Assembly (NCBI RefSeq): GCF_030816725.1
Contig: NZ_JAUSYG010000001.1
Span: 3,224,001-3,288,000 of the forward strand
Direction: 5' to 3'
DNA from: Pseudarthrobacter defluvii
Lineage (GTDB): Bacteria; Actinomycetota; Actinomycetes; Actinomycetales; Micrococcaceae
Length of the DNA: 64,000 bases
Within the stretch, counting starts at the first letter, position 1. Every line of letters begins with the position of its first letter. The notes below the pieces were generated by a model. That model ran no database searches. It worked only from the letters and a program-made list of their open reading frames with translations, and was not told where the DNA came from. Position numbers and translations under genes: made by a program. Below are positions 17,040 through 25,296 of this stretch, in pieces.

Positions 17040-18389
17040 TCAGGCGGCCGCCTCGACCGTCGCCTTCTCGGTGGCCGTCATTTCAGGCGGCGCCGCCTTG
17101 AAGCCCCGGGTGATCAGGGCCAAGACGATGATGCCGAGCGCCAGCCAGGACACCCCCAGCGTAATGGCGTTGCTGTCCAGCTGGGAGAGCAGGTACGCGC
17201 AGATGACCGCGCCGATCACCGGGACCACCACGTAGGACACTGTGTTCAGCTGCTGCCCGCCCCGGCGCTGACGCACGTAATGGAACACCACCGAGGCGTT
17301 AACCAACGTAAAGGCAGTGAAGGCACCAAAGTTGATGAACGACGTCGAGGTGGCCACGTCCAGGAACAGCGCGATCAGGCCGATGACGCCGGTGATCACC
17401 AGGTTGGCCACGGGAGTATGGAACTTCTCGTGAAGCTTGCCGAAGACGGCCTTGGGCAGGACCGAGTCGCGGCCCATGGCGTACATCAGGCGGGAGGCGC
17501 TGGCCTGCGCGGCGAGGCCGGAGGCGAACTGCGCCACCACCAGGCCGGCCAGGAACACCGCACCGAACAGCTCCCCGCCGATCTGCAGGGCGATGGCGCT
17601 GGCCGCGGACGCCGAGTCCTCGAACACGCCGCCGGGGTGGACCAGCTGGGTCACGTAAGACACCGCCACGAAGATGCCGCCGCCGATCAGGGCCACGAGC
17701 ATGATGGCGCGCGGCACGGTGCGGCGCGGGTTAATGGTCTCCTCGGTGAGGGTGGTGACGGCGTCGAACCCCAGGAACGAGTAGGCGGCGATCGCGGCGC
17801 CTGCGGAGATGGTGGCAAAGCTGGACGTGTCATTGAAGAACGGCTGCCCGCTGGCCAGTCCCCCGGCGCCGCCGGCGGACACCAAACTGCCGACGGCCAG
17901 CGCCACAAAGAACACCAGGACCAGCAACTGGAACGCCATCAGCACGTAGTTGGCCTTGTCCGCCACCTTGATGCCCAGGATGTTCAGCAGCGTGGTGATG
18001 ACGATGAACCCCACGATCCAGACGCCGATGGGGATGCCGGGGAACTGGGCGGTCAGGTAGGAGCCGCCGATGAGCCAGATGACCATGGGCAGGAACAGGT
18101 AGTCCAGCAGCACGGCCCAGCCCACCAGGAAGCCCACGCGAGGATCGATGGAGCGGCGGACGTACGTGTAGGCGGAGCCGGCCACGGGGTGGGCGATGGC
18201 CATCCGGCCGTAGCTGTGCGCGGTGAACAGCATGGCCACCAGCGCCACGAGGTACGCGGCGGGCGCGGCGCCGCCGGTGGTTTCGGCAATGATGCCGAAG
18301 ATCCCCAGGACGATGATCGGCGTCAGGTACGCCAGCCCGAACAGGACCAGCGAGGGCAGCTTCAGCGTGCGGGTGAGGGTTGTTGTCAC
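17040..18389 (-). CDS. APC-family amino acid/amine permease
   Basis: 449 residues with about 12 hydrophobic helices. The N-terminal motif VLFGLAYLTPIIVLGIFG and the EETINPRRTVPRA loop are typical of the APC superfamily (amino acid-polyamine-organocation). It is nine bases after the stop of the upstream carbon-nitrogen hydrolase, so the two form an operon; the second hydrolase lies 48 bp downstream. It is likely to import the substrate of these hydrolases. Confidence 0.92.
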   Translation of the reverse strand: MTTTLTRTLKLPSLVLFGLAYLTPIIVLGIFGIIAETTGGAAPAAYLVALVAMLFTAHSYGRMAIAHPVAGSAYTYVRRSIDPRVGFLVGWAVLLDYLFLPMVIWLIGGSYLTAQFPGIPIGVWIVGFIVITTLLNILGIKVADKANYVLMAFQLLVLVFFVALAVGSLVSAGGAGGLASGQPFFNDTSSFATISAGAAIAAYSFLGFDAVTTLTEETINPRRTVPRAIMLVALIGGGIFVAVSYVTQLVHPGGVFEDSASAASAIALQIGGELFGAVFLAGLVVAQFASGLAAQASASRLMYAMGRDSVLPKAVFGKLHEKFHTPVANLVITGVIGLIALFLDVATSTSFINFGAFTAFTLVNASVVFHYVRQRRGGQQLNTVSYVVVPVIGAVICAYLLSQLDSNAITLGVSWLALGIIVLALITRGFKAAPPEMTATEKATVEAAA

Positions 18390-18398
18390 GGTGGTTCC

Positions 18399-19277
18399 TT
18401 ACGGCTTGTAGGACGGCGGTGTCCAGGTGGCCGGATTGATCCGGCCTTGGTAGACGGAAAGTTCGACGGCGGGCTCCCCCTCGCGGAACTGCGACCAGGG
18501 ACGGTTGAGGTTCTCCGTGCCGTGCGTGCGGACGTGCTCGACGGCGGCAAGGTCCAGTTCCGCGGTGAGCAGCACCGGCTGGTCGTCCGGGGCCTCGGCG
18601 AGGGTGTTGCCCTCCGGGTCCACGATGATGCTTTGGCCCTTGCCGGTGGGGCCAGCGCAGTTGACGCTGACCATGAAGACCTGGTTGACGATCGCGTTGG
18701 CCTTGGCAAGGATGAGCTCCTGCCTGCGGTCCGGCGTCGTGGTTTTGACGACGTTGAGGATGACGTCGGCCCCCATCCAGGCGAGCTGGCGGGACACCTC
18801 CGGGTACCAGGCGTCGTAGCAGATGTTCAGGCCCACCCTGCCGATACCGGGCAGGTCCACGGTGGTGAACCGGTCGCCGGGATCGTAGGGCTCGAACGGG
18901 CGCCACGGGAAGATCTTCCGGTAGTAGCCGGCGAGCTCCCCTTCCGGGGACAGGACCAACTGGGCGTTGAACAGCTGGCCTTCGGGGCCGCGTTCGCAGA
19001 CGCTGCCCGGGACCAGCCAGATGTTGAGGTCCTTGGCGAGCTGCTTGAGCTCTGTGACCCGCGGGCCGTCCAGCGGTTCGGCGCTAGCCTGGAGCATCTC
19101 GGTGCGCTGCAGGTCCGGGTCCTGGTCGCCGAAAAGGTGCAGCTCGGGGAAGACCACCAGCTTGCTGTGCGGCTGGGCGTCGAGGGCTGCTTTGACCTCG
19201 TCCGCGAAGGCCGGGACGGGTTCGCCGATGAGCCGAGGCCTTGCTTGTGCGGCGACGAGGGGAAGGATGCGTTGCAT
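18399..19277 (-). CDS. Carbon-nitrogen hydrolase (nitrilase superfamily)
   Basis: 292 residues. Catalytic triad Glu45 (FPELHLFG), Lys121 (YYRKIFPWRP) and Cys153 (NICYDAWYPE) present. First gene of the leftward hydrolase-permease-hydrolase operon; the divergent GntR gene starts 75 bp away with a palindromic site between them. Only distantly similar to the 16212-16991 enzyme, so the two probably act on different bonds in one pathway. Confidence 0.92.
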   Translation of the reverse strand: MQRILPLVAAQARPRLIGEPVPAFADEVKAALDAQPHSKLVVFPELHLFGDQDPDLQRTEMLQASAEPLDGPRVTELKQLAKDLNIWLVPGSVCERGPEGQLFNAQLVLSPEGELAGYYRKIFPWRPFEPYDPGDRFTTVDLPGIGRVGLNICYDAWYPEVSRQLAWMGADVILNVVKTTTPDRRQELILAKANAIVNQVFMVSVNCAGPTGKGQSIIVDPEGNTLAEAPDDQPVLLTAELDLAAVEHVRTHGTENLNRPWSQFREGEPAVELSVYQGRINPATWTPPSYKP

Positions 19278-19313
19278 GGGTTTTTCTCCGCTGTGGGGTG
19301 TGATCCGGGTTAT

Positions 19314-19334
19314 ATTAGATCAGAATGATCCAAT
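19314..19334. promoter_or_regulatory. Likely GntR operator
   Basis: ATTAGATCA-GAA-TGATCCAAT: arms of nine bases match at eight positions. It sits between the divergent GntR regulator and the hydrolase/permease operon, where an autoregulatory operator is expected. Confidence 0.6.
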
Positions 19335-19352
19335 AAAGGGAAGGGGGCCGGC

Positions 19353-20114
19353 GTGAGCCGTAAAGTAGCGGTTATGACCGATCAGCTGGAGGGGACCGCC
19401 GAGCCCCGGCTTGGCGCCGGCAGAATCACGGGCATGGAGCGCCGCAGCGCCATGGACGCGGTCCGGATGCGGATCGGCATGGCCATTTCTCTGGGGCTCT
19501 TGAAACCGGGCGAGCGGCTGCCGGACCAGGAGGAGGTGGCGCTTGGCCTGTCGGTCAGCCCGATTACCGCACGGCGAGCGCTGGCGAGCCTGGCGGAGCA
19601 GGGGGTGGTGGTGCGGCGGCGCGGCCGGGCCGGCGGAACCTTCGTGGCGGATGCGCCGCCTGCCGATGTGCTCGCGTCACTTTCGGCGTCCCCCGCCGAG
19701 TCCCAAGCCGTGAACCGGCTGGTGGACCGGCGGCTGCTGTTCGAATGCGCGGTCACCCACTATGCGGCGGTGAACGCCACGTCCGAGCAGCTGGACGAGC
19801 TGGAGCGGCTGACCCGCGAAATGGCCGAGGCCGGCGACTGGTCCTACTACCACCGGATGGACGAGCAGTTCCACCAGCTGGTGGGCACGGCATCCTGCTT
19901 GGACACCGCCGTCGAGGTTTATCACGAGACGCTCGCGGAGCTGTACGACTACTTCATCCCCTACCCCATCGAAAAGCTGCACAAATCGAACCTTGACCAC
20001 ATCGCACTGGTGGCCGCCCTCCGTGCGGGAAAGGTCGAGGAAGCAGTGGAGGTCTCCCGGAAGCACGTGGACATCCTGCACCGGACGATGTTCATGGGGC
20101 TGGCGCAGGGCTGA
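19353..20114 (+). CDS. GntR-family (FadR/FCD-type) transcriptional regulator
   Basis: 253 residues from GTG 19353 (GGGGG six bases upstream); an ATG 21 bases later lacks a ribosome site. The winged HTH at about 25-95 contains LPDQEEVALGLSVSPITARRAL; the FCD ligand-binding domain (about 110-245) has the metal-binding pattern with D166/H170-type residues in MDEQFHQLV and later histidines. It likely represses the divergent amidohydrolase/permease operon until its substrate is present. Confidence 0.9.
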   Translation: MSRKVAVMTDQLEGTAEPRLGAGRITGMERRSAMDAVRMRIGMAISLGLLKPGERLPDQEEVALGLSVSPITARRALASLAEQGVVVRRRGRAGGTFVADAPPADVLASLSASPAESQAVNRLVDRRLLFECAVTHYAAVNATSEQLDELERLTREMAEAGDWSYYHRMDEQFHQLVGTASCLDTAVEVYHETLAELYDYFIPYPIEKLHKSNLDHIALVAALRAGKVEEAVEVSRKHVDILHRTMFMGLAQG

Positions 20115-20128
20115 GCGAAACATACCCG

Positions 20129-20403
20129 GCTTTGTGTCGTAGGGCCGGCTTAGGATTTTCTCCACGCGGCCGAGGCCGGGCCGAGGGGACGCGTCCGGAC
20201 CTCGGTGGCCCCCGGACCGAACAGCTGAAAGCCTTGGTTGCGGCCTACCTGGCCAAGAGGCGGCAGAAGAAACGGATTATTCGCTGCACGTTCCCGGCCC
20301 CATGGGCAAGGCAATGCGCAACGGCTCCCTGATCCCGGCGCCGGGTGCTGCCGTCGGACGCCAGACGTTTCCGGAATGGCTCGAAGCCATGGACGCCGCG
20401 TAA
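20129..20403 (+). pseudogene. Deleted copy of the NAD(P)-binding SDR gene
   Basis: Matches the intact gene at 31508-32305 in two joined pieces: the leader around the start codon (CCGGCTTAGGATTT, 20145-20158) and, directly after it, the 3' end from CGCGGCCGAG onward to TAA at 20403. About 480 bp of the middle is missing, with a further base loss near 20285 that breaks the frame. The product would be non-functional. Confidence 0.85.
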
Positions 20404-20487
20404 AAGGCAATGCCAAATGGGGCAGTTGCCCCATGCCCTTGCGGCGGCCCGCTCCTAGGCTCGGGACATAGAGAAAAGGAGGCGGCC

Positions 20488-21240
20488 ATGACCATCTACC
20501 AGCCGCAGTCATCTGCAGAGGCAACACCGAAACTTGCCGAACTTCCGGAGGACCCAGCCGAGCATTTCGCCGGGTACGCCGTCCTGGGGTTGCCTTTCAC
20601 CAGCGGCCATTACCTGGCCTTCCGGGACTTTCCGGTCAGCTCCGTTGGCCCCGGCTACCGCTCGGTCTGGCACCGCACGCCGGCCGGCGAGTGGACCATT
20701 TACGCCAACGCCGCACCGGAGTTCAGCTGCGCACGCTACTTCGGGGCGGCCGTGCACCACACGGTGGAGACCGACGTCGACATCCAGTGGAGTGGGCCCT
20801 TCACCGCCCTGATCACGGTCCCGGGCGTCGTTGACTGGCGCCTGCAGCTGGGCACCTCCGCGGCAACCTCAATGCTGACCGCCATGGCCGTCCGGATGCC
20901 CGAAAGGCTGTGGCGCAACGAGTTAGTGCTCCGCGCCATGGGGGCATTCGCCGGGCCGCTGCTGAACGCCGGCAGGATGAAGGTCTCCGGTGTGGTGCCC
21001 AACGGCCAGACGTTCCAGGCGCAGCCCCGGCAGCTGTGGCTCGTCATGGATTCCCAGGCCACCGTCCTGGGCGAGGACGCCGGACAGCCCGGGCCGCTGG
21101 AGCTGCAGGACCACCTGGCGGACTTCTGGCTTCCGCAGCGTGGACTGTTCGGGGCCCGGGTGGGCGTGCGGTTCCCGTCCACAGCCCGTCCCGGCGTCGA
21201 ACCTGTCGGCGTCCGCCGCGGGAAGAAGCAGGCAGCGTAA
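20488..21240 (+). CDS. Conserved hypothetical protein (paralogue of 62628-63365)
   Basis: 250 residues from ATG 20488, with AAGGAGG at ideal spacing. Family not recognised. The most conserved stretch in the pair is SVGPGYxSVW...WTIYAxAAPExSCARYF (about 50-90), then PxxFWLPQRGLF near the C-terminus. No membrane segment or signal peptide is evident. It is 37 bp before the HD-GYP/LuxR gene and may be co-transcribed with it. Function unknown. Confidence 0.75.
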   Translation: MTIYQPQSSAEATPKLAELPEDPAEHFAGYAVLGLPFTSGHYLAFRDFPVSSVGPGYRSVWHRTPAGEWTIYANAAPEFSCARYFGAAVHHTVETDVDIQWSGPFTALITVPGVVDWRLQLGTSAATSMLTAMAVRMPERLWRNELVLRAMGAFAGPLLNAGRMKVSGVVPNGQTFQAQPRQLWLVMDSQATVLGEDAGQPGPLELQDHLADFWLPQRGLFGARVGVRFPSTARPGVEPVGVRRGKKQAA

Positions 21241-21277
21241 CCGCGATCCCTACTGCCGGCGGTAGTGGCTTCCTAGA

Positions 21278-22834
21278 ATGGCAGGTGTGAAGCAGTCGCC
21301 TGCTGGACCCCGCCGCAGTGAAGTCCTGGCCGCGCTGTCACTCGCCATTGACCTGGGCCTCGGGCAACCGATGGAGCACATGCTGCGGTCCTGCCTGCTG
21401 GCGCTGCGGATCGCTAAGGCGGCGGGAGTTGATGCCGCCGGGCAGAGCCGGCTCTACTACGCCAACCAGCTGGCCTGGATCGGCTGCCACGCGGACTCCT
21501 TCGAACTGGCAGCGCTGTTCACGGACGATATCGCTTTCCGCGCCGATTACTATAACCGCGACCAGCGGGGCCTGCCCATGTACGCCGGCATGTTCAGCCG
21601 TGCCGGCGCAGGCCTCCCGCCACTCGCCCGCGTTGCACACTGGACGCGTTTCGCGGCGACAGGCAGCGGCGCGGTCCGGAGCATGATTGCCTCGCACTGC
21701 ATCTCCGCGGGAATATTGGCCAACAGTGTAGGGCTCGACGGCGGCGTGGCAGGACTGCTCGCCCACACCTTTGAGCGGTGGGACGGCAAGGGCCTGCCGG
21801 AGGGCATAGCGGGGCCGGACATCCCGCTGGAAATGCGGATCATGCATCTCGCGGATACGGCAGAGGTGTTCCTGCGGCAGGAGGGCGTGGCCGGTGCAGT
21901 GGCGATGGTGCGGGCCCGCCGCGGCAGCCAGTTCGATCCGGCGCTGGCCGGGCTGTTCATCGACCAGGCCGCGGCGCTCACCGAAGGACTCCTCGACATC
22001 GACTGCTGGCAGGCGGCCCTGGACCTGGCCCCCACCGACGCTCCCCTGTCCGGCCCCCAGCTGGACGCCGTGCTCCAGGCAGTCGGTGACTTCGCAGACC
22101 TTAAGTCTCCTTACACCGCCGGACACTCCCGCGCCGTGGCTGCCCTCGCCGCCGCCGCGGGCGGGGAACACGGGCTGCCGGCCGACGACGTGACTGAGCT
22201 CCGCCGGGCGGGATGGGTCCACGACCTGGGCCGGCTGGGAGTCTCCAACCAGGTGTGGGACAAGAAGGAGCCTCTCTCCCAGGCGGATCTGGAACGCATC
22301 CACATGCATCCGTACCTCGGAGAACGGATACTAAGCCGTGTACCCGGACTGAAGGGCGAGGCGGCCCTGACCGGCCTGCACCATGAGCGGCTGGACGGCT
22401 CCGGCTACCCCCGCGGTCTTGGCGGAACGGAGTTGGGGATCAAGCAGCGGATCCTGGCGGCCGCGGACTCCTACCATTCGTCCCTGGAGCCGCGTCCGCA
22501 CCGGGACGCGCTCACGCCGGCCGCTGCGACTGCCAGGCTGCGACAGGAGGTTTCAGCCGGCCGGATCGGCACCGAAGCCGCGGAGTCCGTACTCGTCGCG
22601 GCCGGCCAGCAGCCCCACCGCCGGCCTGCCCCTCCGGCCGGGCTCACCCCCAGGGAAGTGGAAATCCTCGGCATGCTGTGCCGCGGGATGACTCCGGCCG
22701 AGATTGCCGCCAGCCTGTTTCTCGCCCGCAAGACCGTTCGCAACCACGTGGAGCACATCTACACCAAGATCGGTGCCACCAACCGGGTGGGTGCCACATT
22801 GTTCGCGGTAAGGAACGGCCTCATTGAGCGGTGA
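21278..22834 (+). CDS. HD-GYP domain protein fused to a LuxR-type DNA-binding domain
   Basis: 518 residues. Residues about 270-420 form an HD-GYP phosphohydrolase domain: HD at 315-316 (WVHDLGRLGV), then HHERLDGSGYPRG (368-380). C-terminal residues about 445-518 are a LuxR/FixJ HTH (LTPREVEILGMLCRGMTPAE). The first half looks like a decayed second HD-GYP module (FERWDGKGLPEGIAG at about 165-179, with HD motif lost). HD-GYP enzymes usually degrade cyclic-di-GMP; fused to an HTH this may be a nucleotide-responsive or HD-gated transcription factor. No response-regulator receiver domain is seen. Confidence 0.88.
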   Translation: MAGVKQSPAGPRRSEVLAALSLAIDLGLGQPMEHMLRSCLLALRIAKAAGVDAAGQSRLYYANQLAWIGCHADSFELAALFTDDIAFRADYYNRDQRGLPMYAGMFSRAGAGLPPLARVAHWTRFAATGSGAVRSMIASHCISAGILANSVGLDGGVAGLLAHTFERWDGKGLPEGIAGPDIPLEMRIMHLADTAEVFLRQEGVAGAVAMVRARRGSQFDPALAGLFIDQAAALTEGLLDIDCWQAALDLAPTDAPLSGPQLDAVLQAVGDFADLKSPYTAGHSRAVAALAAAAGGEHGLPADDVTELRRAGWVHDLGRLGVSNQVWDKKEPLSQADLERIHMHPYLGERILSRVPGLKGEAALTGLHHERLDGSGYPRGLGGTELGIKQRILAAADSYHSSLEPRPHRDALTPAAATARLRQEVSAGRIGTEAAESVLVAAGQQPHRRPAPPAGLTPREVEILGMLCRGMTPAEIAASLFLARKTVRNHVEHIYTKIGATNRVGATLFAVRNGLIER

Positions 22835-22881
22835 CCCCTGCGAATCCTCCTTCGACGGCGGCACCGGCCCGGGTACCGCGG

Positions 22882-22931
22882 CCGAGCGAATGGATGAACG
22901 CGACCCTGGCAGCGAAGGATGCGGTGGCGGG
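22882..22931 (+). repeat. Fragment resembling the 3' end of the TPP enzyme gene
   Basis: Encodes EWMNATLAAKDAVAG, nearly identical to the C-terminus of the TPP enzyme (EWMNATRAAKAAVAG, 12617-12661). Nothing else of that gene is present. The surrounding 338 bp (22835-23172) has no other recognisable gene. Confidence 0.7.
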
Positions 22932-23172
22932 TGCTTCCGGCAAGAGCCCGCTGTTCCTTGATCAACTTATCTTCGGCCCGGTTGCTGCGAATCCATCAAA
23001 ATTACATCAAGATTTGCACAGGAGTCCCCCACTAAAGACCAGTTATCGTTACAGCATTAAGGCAAGATTCTCCAATGGAGGACCGAAGCCCGCGGGAATA
23101 AAGGGGAAGAAAGCAATTTCCGACATATAGGTCACAAATGCAGAAAGAGAATTATTCTGCCATCATCATGAC

Positions 23173-24066
23173 ATGACTACACCAGAGCTTCCGGGGGCAA
23201 GCTCTCAGCAGACCGTGCCCCACCAGAACCAGCAAATCCCACCTATGCCGCCGACTTATGGTCCCCCAGGCGCCTCCGGCCCTCAGGACCACGCAAAGGC
23301 CAAAAAACAGCGCAATGTTATCGGCCTCGTTGCACTGATTGCCGCAATTGTGGGATTCATCTTCGCGTGCATTCCAGGTGCCCTCATCATCGGCTGGGTC
23401 TTGCTGCCGATTGCGTTCATCCTGGCAATTGTTTCCCTCTTTTTGAAAGACAAGGCCAAGGGAATGGGCATCACAGCCCTGATCTTGTCGATCGTGGGAA
23501 CCATCGTCGGCTTTACTGTCTTCTTTTCCGTTGTCGCCTCGTCGGCCAAGGACGCTTTCGGTGGCGACACTAAAGTTTCGGCACCAACCGCCGAAGCAGG
23601 CGGTAGTGCCCCGGCAGCAGAAAAGCCCGCTGCCAAGGCGGGGACACGCGAAAACCCCTCAGCCATCGGTTCGGTCGTGGAGTCAAAGGACTGGCGGGTA
23701 GTGGTCAACTCAGTGAAGCTTGCTGCTACCGATGCAGTTGTTGCGGCCAACCAGTTCAACGACGCTCCGGCTGCGGGCACGGAGTACATACTGGTGAACT
23801 ACTCGGCGACTTACATCGGCAATGACGCCAATGGACAATCACCAGCTTTCGTCTCTGTGGACTATGTCACCGCAGACGGAAAAACCGTGAATTCGTTCGA
23901 CCACCATGTCGTTGCACCTGAAGCCATCGATAGCAACACCCTTTACAAAGATGGCACTGCAACGGGCAACATCGCCATTCAGGTACCAACCGCCACCGCC
24001 GGCCAAGGCGTCCTCGCTGTCCGGCCCGGCATGATCGCCGACAAGGTCTTCGTCGCCGTCAAGTAA
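23173..24066 (+). CDS. DUF4190/DUF4352-like membrane protein
   Basis: 297 residues. A Pro/Gln-rich cytoplasmic N-terminus (1-45) precedes two or three hydrophobic helices (about 49-75, 77-92, 98-122), as in DUF4190. A linker follows, then an external beta domain (about 155-297) of the DUF4352/telokin-like type with AGTEYILVNYSATY. Such proteins are surface-exposed and of unknown role in actinobacteria. A strong terminator follows the stop codon. Confidence 0.75.
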   Translation: MTTPELPGASSQQTVPHQNQQIPPMPPTYGPPGASGPQDHAKAKKQRNVIGLVALIAAIVGFIFACIPGALIIGWVLLPIAFILAIVSLFLKDKAKGMGITALILSIVGTIVGFTVFFSVVASSAKDAFGGDTKVSAPTAEAGGSAPAAEKPAAKAGTRENPSAIGSVVESKDWRVVVNSVKLAATDAVVAANQFNDAPAAGTEYILVNYSATYIGNDANGQSPAFVSVDYVTADGKTVNSFDHHVVAPEAIDSNTLYKDGTATGNIAIQVPTATAGQGVLAVRPGMIADKVFVAVK

Positions 24067-24071
24067 CCCAT

Positions 24072-24127
24072 CCACTGAACAGAGCAGGGCCTCCGGTAGT
24101 CATCGGAGGCCCTGTTCTGTTCAGTGG
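24072..24127 (+). terminator. Strong hairpin terminator after the DUF4352-like gene
   Basis: 24-base arms (24072-24095 and 24104-24127) with one G-U pair and an eight-base loop, starting six bases after the stop codon. No long T-tract follows. Confidence 0.85.
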
Positions 24128-24266
24128 GTGACTCTGTAAAAACACCTCTTCTCAACCATGGGCCAACCGCAATGCAAGACAGATCTCGCCCGCCTGTCGT
24201 CGTGCGATGCACCACTTCGTGCCCAGGTCTGGAATAGCCGCGCCTGACCACGCCGTTGTCGCCAAC

Positions 24267-25196
24267 ATGAAGGCAATTACTTACAGCGAATACGGAAACC
24301 CGGACGTCCTCGAATACGGCGACCAGCCCATGCCGAAGGTGGGGCCCGGGATGGTCTTGGTCAAGGTCAAGGCAGCCGCCGTGAACCCGGTGGACTGGAA
24401 GATCATGGCCGGCGGACTGGACCAAGTCATGGACCTGCAGTTCCCCGCGATCCCGGGGTGGGACGTGGCAGGTATTGTGGAATCGGTCGGCATCGACTCC
24501 CGGCAGTTCCAGCCCGGCGACGAAGTGATCGCCTACGGCCGCAAGGACTACGTCCATGGCGGCAGCTTCGCCGAGTACATCGCGCTGCCGGAGCGGGTGG
24601 TGGCGAAGAAGCCCGCCGCGCTCGACTGGAACGAATCGGCCGGCCTGCCGCTGGCCGGCCTCACCGCTTACCAGGTCCTCAACCGGCTCGGCCTGAAGTC
24701 AGGCGAAACTGTCCTGATCCACGGCGGTTCCGGAGGCGTGGGTTCGCTTGGCATCCAGATCGCCGTCGCCTTGGGTGCCAGCGTCATTGCCACTGCCTCG
24801 GAGAAAAACCACGACTTCCTCCGCTCCCTCGGCGCCGAGCCGGTCGCCTACGGAGACGGACTCGCGGACCGCGTGCGCGCGCTGCGCCCCGACGGTGTGG
24901 AGGTGGTTGCCGACTTCGTCGGCGGCAACCTTGAAGCCACGCTGGCGGTGCTGGCCGACGGCGGACGGCATGCCTCGGTTGCCGACAGCGACGTGGAAGA
25001 GCACGGCGGCCAGTGGATGTGGGTCACCCCCGTGGGCGCCGACCTGCAGGAACTGGCCGACATGGCGGACAGGGGAAAGCTCCGCGTAGCGGTTGCCGAA
25101 GTCTTCCCGCTCGACGAGGCCGCTGACGCCTTCCGCTCAAACATGGAAGGCCATACCCGCGGCAAGATCGTGGTTGCCGTTGACCAGGGCTCCTGA
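24267..25196 (+). CDS. NADP-dependent quinone oxidoreductase/zinc-less MDR alcohol dehydrogenase
   Basis: 309 residues from ATG 24267; the frame extends upstream but the MDR N-terminus MKAITYSEYGNPDVLEY starts here. GroES-like domain (1-120), then the Rossmann part with VLIHGGSGGVGSLGIQ (about 150-165). No structural or catalytic zinc cysteines, which places it in the quinone-oxidoreductase (QOR) group: NADPH-dependent reduction of quinones or enones. It is monocistronic, between two hairpins. Confidence 0.88.
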   Translation: MKAITYSEYGNPDVLEYGDQPMPKVGPGMVLVKVKAAAVNPVDWKIMAGGLDQVMDLQFPAIPGWDVAGIVESVGIDSRQFQPGDEVIAYGRKDYVHGGSFAEYIALPERVVAKKPAALDWNESAGLPLAGLTAYQVLNRLGLKSGETVLIHGGSGGVGSLGIQIAVALGASVIATASEKNHDFLRSLGAEPVAYGDGLADRVRALRPDGVEVVADFVGGNLEATLAVLADGGRHASVADSDVEEHGGQWMWVTPVGADLQELADMADRGKLRVAVAEVFPLDEAADAFRSNMEGHTRGKIVVAVDQGS

Positions 25197-25210
25197 TCCG
25201 ACTGCTGGTT

Positions 25211-25246
25211 GAGGAAGGCTCCGTCCCGTGGGACGGAGCCTTCCTC
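25211..25246. terminator. Bidirectional hairpin terminator
   Basis: Perfect 17-base arms GAGGAAGGCTCCGTCCC / GGGACGGAGCCTTCCTC with a two-base loop, between the convergent oxidoreductase and MFS genes. Confidence 0.88.
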
Positions 25247-25296
25247 GTGTAGAGCGCCCTCGCCCCAAGCGGCAGGGCATCTAGACCATTGACGAA

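Noticed and set aside
16572..19328. 918-codon + strand open frame opposite the amidohydrolase/permease genes
   Set aside because: It is antisense to three genes with complete catalytic motifs and has a repetitive, Gly/Arg/Gln/His-rich composition typical of a high-GC shadow frame.
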